Source: Anseranas semipalmata (lineage: Eukaryota > Chordata > Aves > Anseriformes > Anseranatidae). From it: 64,000 bases of DNA. Below are positions 22,535-36,123 of the stretch, in pieces (within the stretch, counting starts at the first letter, position 1; every line of letters starts with the position of its first letter). The notes beneath the pieces were generated by a model. The model was not told the DNA's origin. It saw only the letters and a program-made list of their open reading frames with translations, and did no database searches. The translations under genes were made by a program, and so were the position numbers. Where the stretch lies: assembly GCA_013399115.1 (NCBI GenBank), contig VXAA01003162.1, positions 386,350 to 450,349 on the forward strand, in the 5' to 3' direction.

Positions 22535-24217
22535 TGTGTGCAGCAACACTCTAGAGAATGGGTTTTTGCAATAGCTATACTGATTTTTCAACTCTTATAT
22601 TTCTTGGTGACATAAATGTTTAGGTACAAGGCTGTCCACATTTGTTTTTCACAGATCGCCCACTTCAGATTATTGTGTTCAGTAATGTTTCGGGTTTTTT
22701 AGAACTATTCCAAATCATGATTCTGTAACACCTGCTGTTCTCCTATGCTGTATGAGCTAAAATTCTCCCCACCTCCCGTTCCTGTCTGTGTTTGCTAGAT
22801 AATGAAGGACACTTGCCTTTGTAGACTCTCTTACATAAATATTTCAAAATGTTTATTTTCTCTCCTACCTAGGATTATTGCAATAGTTCAGAGGAAGTTT
22901 ACAAACCTGCCAGTTGCTCAGATGAGTCATAATACTGTAATCCTGTTCCTCTAATTCATCAAAGATTCCTGGCATATTTGACTAGTCCATGGCATCTATA
23001 AATCTTGGTTCTTGCTGCATTCCAGTTTCTATAGTTCCCTTCCATCTTTCTTCTAATTCTTAGCAGTTTATTTAAACCTACACAGTGTGACAAAGCTTTT
23101 CACCCTCTGAAGTGGCTGCACTGAAATGGCAAGTGTAATTGATTCATCTTTACATGACTAAGGTTTGTGAGAGTCTTTAAGCCTTTCCTGACGTGGTGTG
23201 CTGTACTCGGAGCATGTAAGCTGTTAAGCAGTGGGTATGTAACTTAGCGAGATGGACACTCAAGACAACTGAAAGCTTCTCAGCTGTGTAGCACAACTGA
23301 ATTTTGTTGCCACAAGAATGAGGATGCTGGGGCTTGCCAGTTCTTCTGTAGAAGGGAAAGGGTTGAATTTTTGGACTTCCCTAGATTTTGCTCTCTTAGT
23401 TTTCATAAACTCTTCTTGAGGAACATTTAAAGTTGTTTGAAAGATCTTCAAAATTCCGTGTGTCAGGAAATCCACCTTCTAATGATGGAAGATTTGTTTG
23501 CCCTAATATCTGAGAGCTTCATTTGTGGCTTACTCCCTACCTACGCTCCAGAGGTACATCGAGTTCTGAAGCTTTGCTTTGCAAGGAAAAGTGCTTCTGT
23601 AATCAGCACATTGTGAAGAGATAATTAAGCCTGGAGAGGTTATAAGATTTATGTTGGAAATGGAGAAAATACATTCTCAATATGAGCTTGTATTTATAGA
23701 AAGCAAGACTTTGTCAGGGCAATCAACTTTTTGATTTGCAGTTCAGGCATTGGGCAGCAACGCAGAACCCTTCAGCCCTCAGCCTCTGTCAGGAAAGTGC
23801 CTCATGTTTTTAAATCAGTTTGCGTAATGAGATTTGTTGTGACCTTCTAGACAAAGTAGAGAGAGAAAGTTCCTCAAAATAAAGCTGCCTGTGTTTTCAG
23901 AACCTCCTTTCCTTGCTATGCACCCACTGTAGCTGACACCAAGCTCTACAGGGAAGCTGGGGAGGGTCCACAGTGGGCTAGTGAAACTATGACCATGCCT
24001 TGCCTTTCTATCCCAAGGTGTTGGTAGACTGCTGGATAGCTAAGGAGGCAAACTGCATATCAAGAGCATGATTTCTAAGGTAGCACAAGGCTTTTGCCCT
24101 GAAGTCTTTAACAAAGATATCTTTTTCCTCTGTAGTTCTGAGTCTGTTTTGACAGAAGAAGAGCTGACTCTCTATTTTTCTGTGTTTACCAGCATGCATT
24201 TTATATGCTTACATTGC

Positions 24218-24259
24218 AAAAACAAACAAACAAACAACAAAAAAAAAAAAAAAAAAAAA
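24218..24259. repeat. (ACAA)n plus poly-A tract
   Basis: Several AAAC units run into 21 A residues. It is a simple repeat and creates a false poly-Phe segment in the opposite-strand reading frame. I see no recognisable retrogene upstream of the A run. Confidence 0.85.
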
Positions 24260-25357
24260 CACAATAAATCCCAGAATAAACAGATGACAAGCTCCAGAGT
24301 GTATTTTAACTTAGGTCGGCTTGCTGCAGCAGTGCCAGTACCCACCACGAGGAGCACTACCTTCCAATACTTTGCCTGATCCAAAGGCATCCACTGAGTG
24401 GGGAAGTATCCTTTCTTCCCCATCGATAACTGCAGAGGTCTGAAAGCATGAGATTGGAATATATTGATTATGGTTCTTGCCTGCTGTAGATCAGAAATGT
24501 TACAAGTATCTTGAGGGTATGGCAAACAGTTTTTCTTCTTTCTTTCCCTTTCCCTGCCCAAAGGACTGTCTGGCCTTGTGTTAAGGACTGCGAGTATGGG
24601 CAGTACCCCAACACCTCCTCCCCAGCAGGCCAACTGGGACCAGTTTAGTTACCCTTGGTGCTAGGCAGCCGTATCTCATTTTCAGATTGAAGTTGTGACA
24701 TGCCACCTTCCAGATGTTTAAGAATTATTTTCTCCATATTAAATCACCCATTTAAAGGAAGGAGACAGTAAGATTTTTAGTGTTAAAGGAGCTGCAAATC
24801 ATAAAGAAATATTTTCTATAATTTTAAAGTATAATTTAATAGTTGTATCAGATATGCTCCAATGCTTTCCTCTGTCTTAGCAAGCACTTGGCTTCCACCT
24901 CATTGTTTACTTTTGGAAAGAGACATGAAAATAAGAGTATGTAGGGAAAACTGCTGAAGTCACATTTTCAATCTTATTCAGTATTTTAAATAAACTAATT
25001 GTTTCTTATTATTTTGATTCTAAATTCTCTGTCATCATTTCTGTTGTGTTTGGAGATCATTTTGTATCTCAATATATTTATTATCTATTTTGAGATACAA
25101 AGATAACAGGGCAAGACATTCTGTAGCTTGGTTTCTCCTGCTCTCAGTATTTTTTAACAGCATCCCTTAAAATAGAAAAGCAAAACTATGTGTCCTACTT
25201 TCTCCTCACTAAAATAGATGCCTTTTGTTAATTTTAGATACAGCAGAGCAGGATATGTAATTAATGATATCAAAGAATCCATATGATATTCAACAGGGTC
25301 CTAACATCAAGGACAAAAGAAGTCTGACAACAGCTGTCCTTATGATTTGGTTTGTAA

Positions 25358-25663
<306 letters not shown>

Positions 25664-25674
25664 TAGCTTTTCTG

Positions 25675-25704
25675 TTTTTTTTGTTGTTGTTGTTGTTGTT
25701 TTTT
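25675..25704. repeat. T/(TTG)n microsatellite
   Basis: A T run, six or seven TTG units and another T run, about 110 bp into the intron after the S2 exon. Confidence 0.85.
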
Positions 25705-28700
25705 AAAAACACAAACAAATGGGTAGAATTGTTTCTTGATGCTAAGACAGGAATTCTCTTCCACTGTGTTCTAACTCACCTCACTGCCAAGGACACTTGC
25801 ATCTATTTTCAGAAAGTGTTTCCATATACATCTCAAAATAATGTTGTCCTCAATGTTAAAGAGCACTTCTAAATTTATTTTCTTTCTTTTTATTCTTTTT
25901 ATGTTTATTTTTTATTTATTGCCTATGAGCAATTCCTGAGGAGTTTTTACTTGGTAGACAAGTTATCTTGCAGCATGACCAAGTCAGCTCATCTATGCCT
26001 GTCTTGTAGGTAGAGGAATTAATGACTTTTCTTATTGACAAGTTCTTTGAGGTTTTCCTTGTGGCGAGAAGAGAAAAAGACTGCAAATTTTTGCTTTGCA
26101 ATACAACAAATCAAAGTTGATAGTAGAGAGGACACAAATCTCTGCTGTTTTGCCTCTTAGAAGTATTTAGCTCAGTTCTGAACTGGTGTGAGGGGTCCCT
26201 AGTTAGGATGGGTTAATTAACTTCTGGTATAAGCATGTGTACAGAATTGAAGCAGGCTGACTGGTTTTATTGGATTTCAATCAACTATTTGTCATTCTAA
26301 CACAAAAACAGAAGAACTGTAAGTCCTCTTGGCGCTTCTGCCCTACTGAAAAATCAAAAAAATTATTGCACATCTTTGATGTGTTTGTAGAGAGTAATAA
26401 TAGCTTGTTCTCCACATAGGGCTTGAAGTACATTTTGACTGTAGAAATATTTCTTTGCCTCAGTGAAACTTCAAACCTTTCAGATGTACATGTGAATAAA
26501 AATGTGATGGTTAACAATATTTCTGTATTCTGTATTATGACTAAAATCCTCCCTCAGATCAGAATATGGTGTGTGTTACATGATCATTTTGAATCTTTTA
26601 CATAGAACGCGTTAATTTTATATATTTTTTTTTAATGCTTCATTGAAAAAGAAATATGTACTTAAGGTCACTAACAGCATGTCATAGAGGCTAAGAATGG
26701 TAAATTTTTGTATGATAGGACAGTTTTAAATAGTCATATGCAAGACCATAGCATAGTGGCATCCTGTTCCATACAACAAATAAACAAAATGAAAACAAAA
26801 AAAAAAAACCAACAAGACAGTGATTTTCAAACTGGAGACGGTGAGTGTGTTAGTTTTCCAGCGCATGAATTTTATTTCCATTATAATACTAAATGTCTGG
26901 AAGAGACGTAATCATCATGACTGATAGATTTTTTTTCTGGTTCACATGGAGAGATACTAGTGTCACCGTTATTGATCTGTTGGATTTAGAGAGGCTTATG
27001 GAAGAAACATTGTTTACTTTGAGTAATGAATATATCACCCACAATGACTAGGTTTCAAGCAATGACATATTCTTTAAAACAGTTGGAGTTAATAGGCTAA
27101 AATCTTTATTATTTGTGAATATTGTGTGAATAAAATATTTTTCTATTTTTGTTATAGTATTAAGAAGCGTTAGATACTGTAATTCTGACTCATTTTACAT
27201 AAGTAAACTGAATGAGAGAAGTAGAACTATCTGTCCTAAACTAAAGGAGAAAAAGACTGGTACAGCCTGAAAGATGATCTGAGGTCTTCCTCAGTCATTA
27301 AGTAACCCCTCTAGATGTTGCCAGATCATCACTGAGGTTTTCATTCTTTTCACCTTGTGTTTTCTTCCTGCTCACTCTTTCATTATTTTTGATACTTTCT
27401 AAACCAACAAAAAGAAATGAAATGCCAGAGAAAGAAAATAAATAAAATAGAAGGGAAATTATTTGAACCTGATCAAGAAAAAAATCCTCAAAATACCAAA
27501 GATACTGCATTTATATGTATCACTTTGTCCCTTACTGTCAGGGAGAAAATAGAATGGAAGGGTGGGAAGAGAAAAATTGTATCATGTGTTTATGCTTTGA
27601 CCTGTGAACTTACATAGCATGTGAATGCTTATCTCTCTAACCCATTTTTAGTAGCTGAAAATAAAACAATTTAGTTGTCCTCAAAACTTGGTATTAAAAT
27701 TTCCATATGAATAATTTACAGAATAGTAATAGATACAGACAACACCCAGCTGAATGAAAGCTTGTCATGAAATATCTGCTACCATGTTAAATGATGCTTA
27801 GATTACGTCAGAAGATAAGCAAAAGTTTTGAATGCACAAGCCATGGGGATTATGAATGTTTGTGGCATTTTTTTCTGGGGTACTTTTCAATACCTCTAGA
27901 AAGTGTTCTGAACAACCCATGAATGCTAAAATTATCATTTTCTCCTGTAAAGAACCCCTAAACTTGTTCAGAAAATGGTTTGGGCACTAGGTAAGAGGGT
28001 AGCGGTTGGACATATATGATGGGTAGGAATAAGTATGTTTCCTTCAGTCCTATAAATGATTGCTGCCTTGTCTCACTTCATTGTTTCACAGATCTAGATG
28101 ATAATTTTCAGAATAAAAAAAGAGTATAAATATAAAGAATAATTATGAGGTTGAAAGTTCTTCTACTACTTTGTAAAGTACATTGCAGGTGAACTGGAAC
28201 AAAATGCCAGGAAATTAAATGTAAAGAACGATTGCCTTGAACTAGCATGACCTGATAGTGGTAATCTAGGTCTAACCTCAGTAGTTCGATGAGCAATCTT
28301 TTTAGCCATGAACTTACATAACTCTGTTTTGATGAATCAGAAGGGATGAACACAGAGTTCAGACCAACATCATTTTGCTATATCACTAAAAATCTCTTTG
28401 AAGTTTTCTAGACTAAAAGCAAATGTGGTTGTGTGGAAAGTTTCATCTTAAGATGAAACTCCCGGGAAATCCACACTGGAGTCTGAATGAAGTTCTTTAA
28501 ATAAATAGGCATACACAAATGAAAGTAGAAATATTTCTTTCACATGTGTAGTCTCTGCAGAATTTATTATTCTTTAAGACTATCCCTATAAAACAGCAAA
28601 GCACCTAGCAGTATTGAATCTTTATTCAGTACATAAAATAGAACATTCAGCTCTATGGAATGGTTTCAATGAAAGATTATTAATCTAATGAGTTTCATAA

Positions 28701-30567
28701 ATATAAGAGAAAATCCTAATGAGTTGAGCAAACACAATTTATTGATACGATTATTATGTTAATGAGTGAAGGAGAGAACCTTTTGGATGATACTTGCTAG
28801 ATATTTGGATAAGACCAAGTAATTTGTATAAAAGTATATCTGATTACACTGGCATAAATGTTGATTTCATCTCTTTCTTTCTTTTTTTTTTTTACATTTA
28901 TACTGTACTGAGATCTTGAAATGTGTTTTAGAACTTCCAATTTCCTCTGCATGTGTCTTTCCCCTGAGATTTTTCTCATTTGATTTTATCCTTGCTTGTT
29001 CCATGTTATTCTCATATCCAAGTCAGTTCACTTATACATTCAAATGAATTTTTTTTGCACAGTTGATAGGAACCTTTTCTTTCTTCCTCACTGATATAAA
29101 ACATCCAACTCAAGTATTACTGAGTTGTTCATGCAAGAGCATCTTTTCATACTTTCCACAATACAATGCTTTTTCTGCATTAAGTAAATGACTTTGAATC
29201 CTTTTTTGGATCTTGTTGGTACTGGAAAAAAATAAGGTAAATACAAAGGGACATAGGTTTGTGTTAGGGATAGCTTTAAACTTAGACTGGGTGAGTTATA
29301 TATATCTACATGAGTAGTGTTGTGATCCTGAGGACAGTGTCACTGGGTGGACAAAGTGTACTGCCAATTGACGATTACCTTGGGAAAGCAACTCTGAAGT
29401 CTCAGTGGAAGGAAGCAGGCTACAAGACACCAAACTCATTATTCTAACCAGCAAGAAAAAGAGAGAGAGGGGGAAGGAGCATGGGAAGGAGTTGCCGAGG
29501 AATTTAAATAATAGAGAATAGCTACTTAGTTGTCTTCTTGCAAATAGAATTATCCCCAGTGTTTTATCACTTGGTCTGTGCAGATTCATATACATAGCTC
29601 AGTTCATAGTAAGTTGAGATTAATATTCATTTGTTATTAATAACTTTAATTGCTTTGGATCACTGAACATTTTTAATATACTGAGTTAGGAGTTGTTTTT
29701 CCTTGCATAAAGGATACAAGTGAAGTGCATCAGTGAATTTTTGGTTTTGTATATCTTACTGTCTCATCTTACATCACATCTCATCTGCATAGATTTGCAG
29801 TTGACAGTTAGCATCTGCAGTTCTATTTGAAATAGTTGATCATCAAGGTAATTCTCTAAAGCACAGTGGTGGTTGTGCTTTTTCTTGGCTTGCTGTAGTC
29901 GCAAGAAGAAATTTTCATTTTTTTAACAGAGAATTAAAAGTATTTCTACTGAGACTCAGAAGACTATTTCTCAATCTTCTGTTGAGAAATAGAAGAACCC
30001 AAAAGTTCAAAAGCAACTAAAATGATATGGCTGCTAAGAAACAGCACCATCATTTTGTTTGGATCTTCCGCCCACAACAGCAGCAATGTGTCAGAACAGA
30101 AATGTTGCATACTGAAGAGTCGCACGATACGTGCTCTGATTTCTTTTATAAACCTCTGTAAGGAGCAGTTGGGCAGGCTGACATCCCAGAATCCAGCACG
30201 TTACCCTAGCAGCTGTCAACTGCTTTTTTTGTGTTAGCTTGTGGTCTGATAAGTTCGTACAGGCTCAGGCACACAGCCTGAGTAATTTAGCAAGTCAATA
30301 ACTGCTGGACTGCAACAGTAGTAATGACACTTATATTCCTCCAGCCTTCAATATTACAAACTTTTGGCCAGCTGTCTGAAGGCTGAGGTATTCCCTATGC
30401 TCATCTGGCTTGGGCTGCATGGTGTGACTTAAAGCAGAATGGTACTTTGATAAAAGTATACTGCAAACTGGCTTGCAAGAAGTTGCTTCTGAAATCTTTT
30501 GTAGTGCCACATATTTGGGATTTGGAGCAGAATCACTTGGGCCTAGTAGGTGTGGAGAAATTATTAT

Positions 30568-30592
30568 TTCTCTTTCTCTCTCTCTCTCTCTT
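30568..30592. repeat. (CT)n microsatellite
   Basis: About 25 bp of CT dinucleotides with one TTT interruption, intronic. Confidence 0.85.
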
Positions 30593-33500
30593 GCATTTTT
30601 GAGTAAATGAGATTATTGAATTGCAAATGACAAAGTTGATTTGGGATTAAGAGAGTAAGAAAGCTTCAGAGGGTGCATGGGATAAAGAGGAAGATAGTAA
30701 GGAGCCTTTAGCTATGTGGATGCAGCCAAAATAGAGGGACAAAAGACATGTGACAGCAGAAATGGGTGGAAATGGAGGACAGAAAAATGCTGTGTAAAGA
30801 GGGCAAGTATGTAGAGGAGTGAGAGAATATCAGCCAGCTGGCCAGATTGAGCACCTACTACATGTGAAGTACTTGTAACCTGTTGTGCTACCTGCAGGCT
30901 ATGAGCTCAGTTCAAATGGAGATCTGGGAAGAGATCTCCAGGAAAAGAGGGGCAGACAGTAAAGCTGAATTAAACCCTTAAAGCTGCAACCTTTAGAGCA
31001 ATCAGAGACACAAAGATGTAAAGAAGAAAACTGGTTTTGGTGTGAGTTTCCACAGAGCATCTGCTATCCCCTTCCTAATACCTTTAAATTCTGGTTAATC
31101 TTTATGTGTGTTTAGGATGGCTTAATACAGTAAGAATTATTTTCCTGGGTGGATAATTGCTTCCCACTCCTTAGGGGTAATAGGTAACTGTGGAAGTAAG
31201 ATTTGCCCCCTTACATCTGGAAGAGGAAAGTGCTTTGCTGTTTTTTTTCATATTTTAGCATAAGCCTTCCAAATCTCAATTAGAAGGAAGTGTAGCAGTG
31301 TGACTCACGCTGGCTGTTAAAACTCAAGAAGGAAATACGTATGTGATTATAAGGACATATTTTCAGTGTGTGCTGCTGAGGCAGAATACACCCACAATCC
31401 CAGTGATTTTCTGTTTATATATTTAGTGTCCTCCTTAAGCAGTGGGTGGAACAAATGTGACTGGAGAGTGTATAAGAGGAGGCTGTTTGTGTAGCTGAAC
31501 AAGAATGCGAGGGATTGTAATATTGAAAGTCGTGCTTAACGGTTTTGTTAATTCATCCGTAACTAATGGGGGCATGCAGAGTGCAATCATTAGCTCACCA
31601 TAAGTTTATTGCTGTCAGTCATCTGTGTTCCTCTTACTATTTTTACAAGGGGAAATAACTCAGAAAATTCACATGGTAAGAGAGATTGTTTTGGGGGTTC
31701 CAGGCTGAATTCGGGAGGTCATGGTGCTTATATATAAGATCTTACATGCAACATGTTATATAGTTCATATAACTAGGTCAAATTGAAATTGATGAGGTTA
31801 TTGAACCAAACACACATCAAACCATTTGGCTTCTGACTCCTCTGTTTAGGGTAAACAGCCTCTTATGTTGGGATCTGCAAATGAGCGAGTGCTACCTTCC
31901 TCCTCCAACACTTGGTGGGAGTTATCACCAGAGGAAGTGCAATTCTGTCCCTAAATTTGAAAACTGTCCAGTTTGAATAAGCAGATGATTCTGCTAGTGT
32001 AGCCACAGTCTTTTGAAAATGATGCCCCACATTTTCCAACGTGAACATAAATATTTAACCCCTTTATTCAAGATACACAATTGGTATATATCGATTTTCT
32101 TTACTTGCATGTTAGCTCCTCAGGCTGAACCTCAGGTTAGCACTTTGTGCAAGAGTCACTATCCATCATACCATCAGGCACAGCCTGTGTCTTTTTGCAC
32201 CTTCTGCCGTCACGTGCTGTGACCTCCTGCTGTGGTGGCTTCCTCCTGAACTGCACCTTATACAAGCCTAGGGGGTATGCTGCCGTAATTCACCAATAAA
32301 ACAAAGCTAAATTTAATCTTTTTTGAATCCAGAAGGGGTATGAAATAGATTTCTTCTCTCTTTGTGTGAGAATAATTAAATAGATTAAAATTAAGGTAAG
32401 GACTTGATGAAAAATCCCTCCTAAGGGAATACCTAAGGAAGTGAGGCAGCCTGTGAATCATAAGTGATTATCTACAGCAACCCAGGGAGGATGGATAGGA
32501 ATCTATATGGTTAAAGTAGAGCAGAAAAACACCTGACTCCTAAAGAAGAAAAGTAAGAACTCGGTGAGTTATAGACTTTAATGCATATAAAAATATTAAA
32601 ACACATTATTTAGCATTTTATTTTGATCATTTGGAGCATAAGAAGAGAATCAGAATAAAAAAGTGGATTTTCCAATTACAAATGTTGTAAAATTAACGTA
32701 AGTTACTTATCAGATAGAATAACTAGTTTTGCAGAGAACTTGAAGAAGTGAAACACAACAAAATAGTAAATTCTTCACAGGGACCATTTCTGCTTCCTTT
32801 TCCACTTGGTCAGTGCTTTGACTGTAATCACTGTTTGTAAACAGTTGCTTATTCTTCCCTTCCTTAACTTTCATTTACTGGCTTCTTGACAAGCATTTCT
32901 CATGTGTAGAGCTAATTCTAAAGTCATATCTCTGTCAGTTATTATTTCTTCCATTTCCCTCCATCAAACACCCTGTCCAAACTTCTGCTGGTGTTTGCTC
33001 CCCACTGGGGGCTGGCTGAATGCAGCACAACTTTTAAAAGCAAATAGTGCCTTGGACTTCTGTGTGATATTTTGGACTGTCGTGAGCCTGTGGTTAATCT
33101 GGCTGTGTTCCCAAGTCATGCTGAAACCCAGCTCAGGTTTGGTTTACTTCCCAAGAGTGAAGATCAAAGTAAGTAAATCATGGGCTTGCTTCAATTTTGG
33201 GGTGATTTTCTACCAGGATGAAGCTCTCCCCACAGCTGTGCTGGCTGTGACAATGCCCTTTGGTGCTGCTCAGCGTTTTGGGGAGAAGGATAAAAGCTGT
33301 ATGGCTGTGGGCTTGGAGAAGGGAGATGGAGGCACTGCCAGGTGTGCAGCACTTCTGGTGCTTGTTACTTATTGACTATTGAACTATGCTCTTGGTTTTG
33401 CCATCAGGGGATACAGGGTTAGACATTGTGCTTTCTGTCTCTGTCCTTTTTCTCCAAACTTTTATCCTCAGGAAGAAGGGGAGAAGATGCTCAGGTGCCA

Positions 33501-34853
33501 TTCAAGTTTGAGGTCTTGCTTTCTTCCCTAGAATGGAGCAGCAAGTTGATTTTATAATTTGCTTTTTAAATAAGCAGCAAAGAAGGCTATCATAGTTTGT
33601 TCTCTTTTTGGATGTAATTATAAAACTTTGTGCTTGTATATTTCTTGCAAGTTCTTAACTAGGGAGTTATTTGGATGATAATGAAAATGTTTGTCTTTTA
33701 ACTAAGCATGAGGAACACATCAGCCAAATATTGAAAAGCTGTTGTTTTCCCCTAAAACAAACAAACAAACAAAAAGCTTACCCTCAAACTGCTTTTCTGT
33801 AAGTGCACGTGGAGAATGATGGATTATGTATTTTTTTTTTTTTTTAAGTAACCTGCAATATTTAGTATGTGTGCATCTTCCTGGATGCACGTATAGATGT
33901 CAGGGGAAAAACACTCTGAAAAGAAAATAACATCAGTGAAATGACGCATAAGGCAAACAGCTTTAAGCATGGCTGGGCCGTCATTCGGGAAGATGCTGGC
34001 TCTTTCTGTAAGGTGGTTTAATGAGCTAAGCTGAGGAGCAAGAGAGGATGCCAGACTCTGGTGCAGGAGGCTGGGCCTAGGAAACAGAGGGTTCTGGCAC
34101 CTCCTAAAAGCACCCCTGAGAGCTGACGCATCTCTAGGGAAAGAGACAGGGACTGCAGAAGGGGAGCATGTTTTTCAGCTCAGAGAGGACGGTGGCAGGG
34201 ATGGATGACACTTCCCAAAGCTTGCAAAAAAGGCTGAAGGATATGATGGGAAAAGTGTGCAATTCTACCTTTTGATCTATATCTTGTCTGTGTCTGGATA
34301 ATGATGTTTTCATTGTGAAGAAATTGTTCTGAGGATGCACCGGACAGTTTATCATTCTTCCCAGAGTGATAAAGTGTCAAATATGCCAGAGGTGTTGCAC
34401 TGAAAATGAAGGCAGAAAGGCACTTCTGGGATATTCAGAGTCAGAATGGCCAAATGGCACATTGTGTGCAAATAGCAGCCAAAGCAGAGTGCACCATATA
34501 CACAGGAACAAACCCAAAAGAAAGTCAAAGCAATGTTTGTACTGTTTGCCCTGTAACCTAAAAACATTGTAAATAGTCTTGAATTACCACTGAGAGCTAG
34601 AGTTTTGCAGTTTGTTTGAGAGGACCATAGTGCATTTTAAGTGAATAATGCAGAGCCTCAACAGTGCTGAAATATGGATCTTGAAAATACTTGCTTACAC
34701 TGAGTCTTACACTGTAAATGAGACAGACTTTTTATGATACACCACTATGTAAATTAAAAAAAAAAAAAAATCTTACTGTAGGTACCATGCAGTTATTAGT
34801 GAATTTTGCAGGTTAACTATACCGTGACCATAATAAACAAAAATTAACGCTAC

Positions 34854-34872
34854 TTTTTTTTTTTTTTTTTTT
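34854..34872. repeat. Poly-T tract
   Basis: Nineteen T residues, about 80 bp upstream of the antisense CR1 fragment. Confidence 0.85.
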
Positions 34873-34953
34873 GTCAAATATATTGGAACCATTTGTTTTA
34901 TAATCTTGTGCTAGTGTCATGAGGTACTTTGCTACTGAAATCTGGAACTATTC

Positions 34954-35150
34954 ACAAAATCACAGAATGGTGAAGGTTGGAAGGGGCTCCTGGAAATCCT
35001 CTGGTCCAACCCCCCTGCCAAGCAGGGTCACCGAGAGCACATTGCACAAGATCATGTCCAGGTGGGTTTTGAATATCTCTAGAGAAGGAGACTCCACAGC
35101 CTCTCTGGGCAGCCTGTGCCAGTGCTCTGTCACCCTCACAGTAAAGAATG
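34954..35150 (-). mobile_element. CR1 LINE 3' fragment, antisense orientation
   Basis: About 200 bp match the reverse complement of the CR1 3' region. It opens with AAATCACAGAATGG and GGTTGGAAGGGGCTCCTGGA and continues with GGTCCAACCCCCCTGCC. The block CTCTCTGGGCAGCCTGTGCC followed by AGTGCTCTGTCACCCTCACA is the familiar antisense CR1 signature. The typical continuation after AGTAAAGAA is lost at about 35150. It derives from a different CR1 subfamily from the 20228-20628 copy, judged by the differing 3' segment. Confidence 0.93.
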
Positions 35151-35882
35151 AGTCACTTAATCATTAATCTCATCCACACACAGATGGATACAGAAATTGA
35201 TTGTGGCATGACATTCCTTTTAGTAAGTGTCTAAAATGAAAACAAAAAAATTTAAAAATAAGTCTGATTAATATTTATTAGTATCTTGGGACCCCATGTT
35301 AGATGCAGACTTGAACTCCATTAACACTTGGCTTGTTGAGGCCTGACATTTAGATATATATTGAGGTTGCTGACTGTCCAAAGTCTGTCTTATGGAAGAC
35401 TTGAAGCTCCCGCTTGCGAATTAGAACTATGCACACATGGAGACAACTGAACTCTCCAATGCCTAATAATCCAAATTTCTGGTCTTTCAAGTGCCAAAAT
35501 TGTATATGTCATCACCCCACACATTTACCTCACAAGACCACCCAAGAGGATTTGAAATATATTTTAATAAATATATATATTTGAAAGACATAGTGTTCCT
35601 CAGAAAGGACTTGATTCTTTTAAATATTTTTTCTGAACCAAAATTTAGCTAGACTTAAAGTTCAATGATGTTTTGAATTCTAGCTCCAGGCCAAGTTCCT
35701 AAATGGTTGATTTTTATAAAGAATGAGTCCACACCCCCATTCAGAAATTCCTCATACCAGAGGTATTTGTAAGAAAAATCTTATCCTAATGCATTTTAGA
35801 AACCAGATCTATTTTAATTTGAATAGCCAACTATAACAAAGGAAACATGAAATGTTATCCCTTCTGTAAATATCTTGGGTAA

Positions 35883-35918
35883 NNNNNNNNNNNNNNNNNN
35901 NNNNNNNNNNNNNNNNNN
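35883..35918. other. Assembly gap (36 N)
   Basis: Thirty-six unknown bases lie in intronic DNA about 90 bp upstream of a CA/TA-rich repeat block. The true gap size is not known. Confidence 0.97.
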
Positions 35919-36010
35919 AGGACCAGAATGGCAGCAAATATATAAGGCATTTTTTGCCAGTTTTATTGAATCAGCTGTGTTGAAGTGTTATTACAGTTAA
36001 AGGAGTAACT

Positions 36011-36123
36011 GTTGTGTGTCTGTGTGCATACACACACACGTGTGCATGTATATATATTTATGTACATATATACAGTAGAAATGACTGATTTATAGATATA
36101 TATTAATTTATATATATATATAT
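36011..36123. repeat. Compound TG/CA and TA repeat
   Basis: Alternating purine-pyrimidine DNA: GTGTGTCTGTGTG, then CACACACACGTGTG, then several TATATA runs. Such tracts commonly vary in length. Confidence 0.85.

Noticed and set aside
24172..24633. 153-codon open frame on the minus strand
   Set aside because: Part of it is poly-Phe encoded by an intronic poly-A tract, and the rest resembles no protein; no splice or promoter context.
32902..33375. 157-codon open frame on the + strand inside an intron
   Set aside because: No recognisable domain or homologue and no coding-like context. Likely a chance frame in a locally GC-richer stretch.
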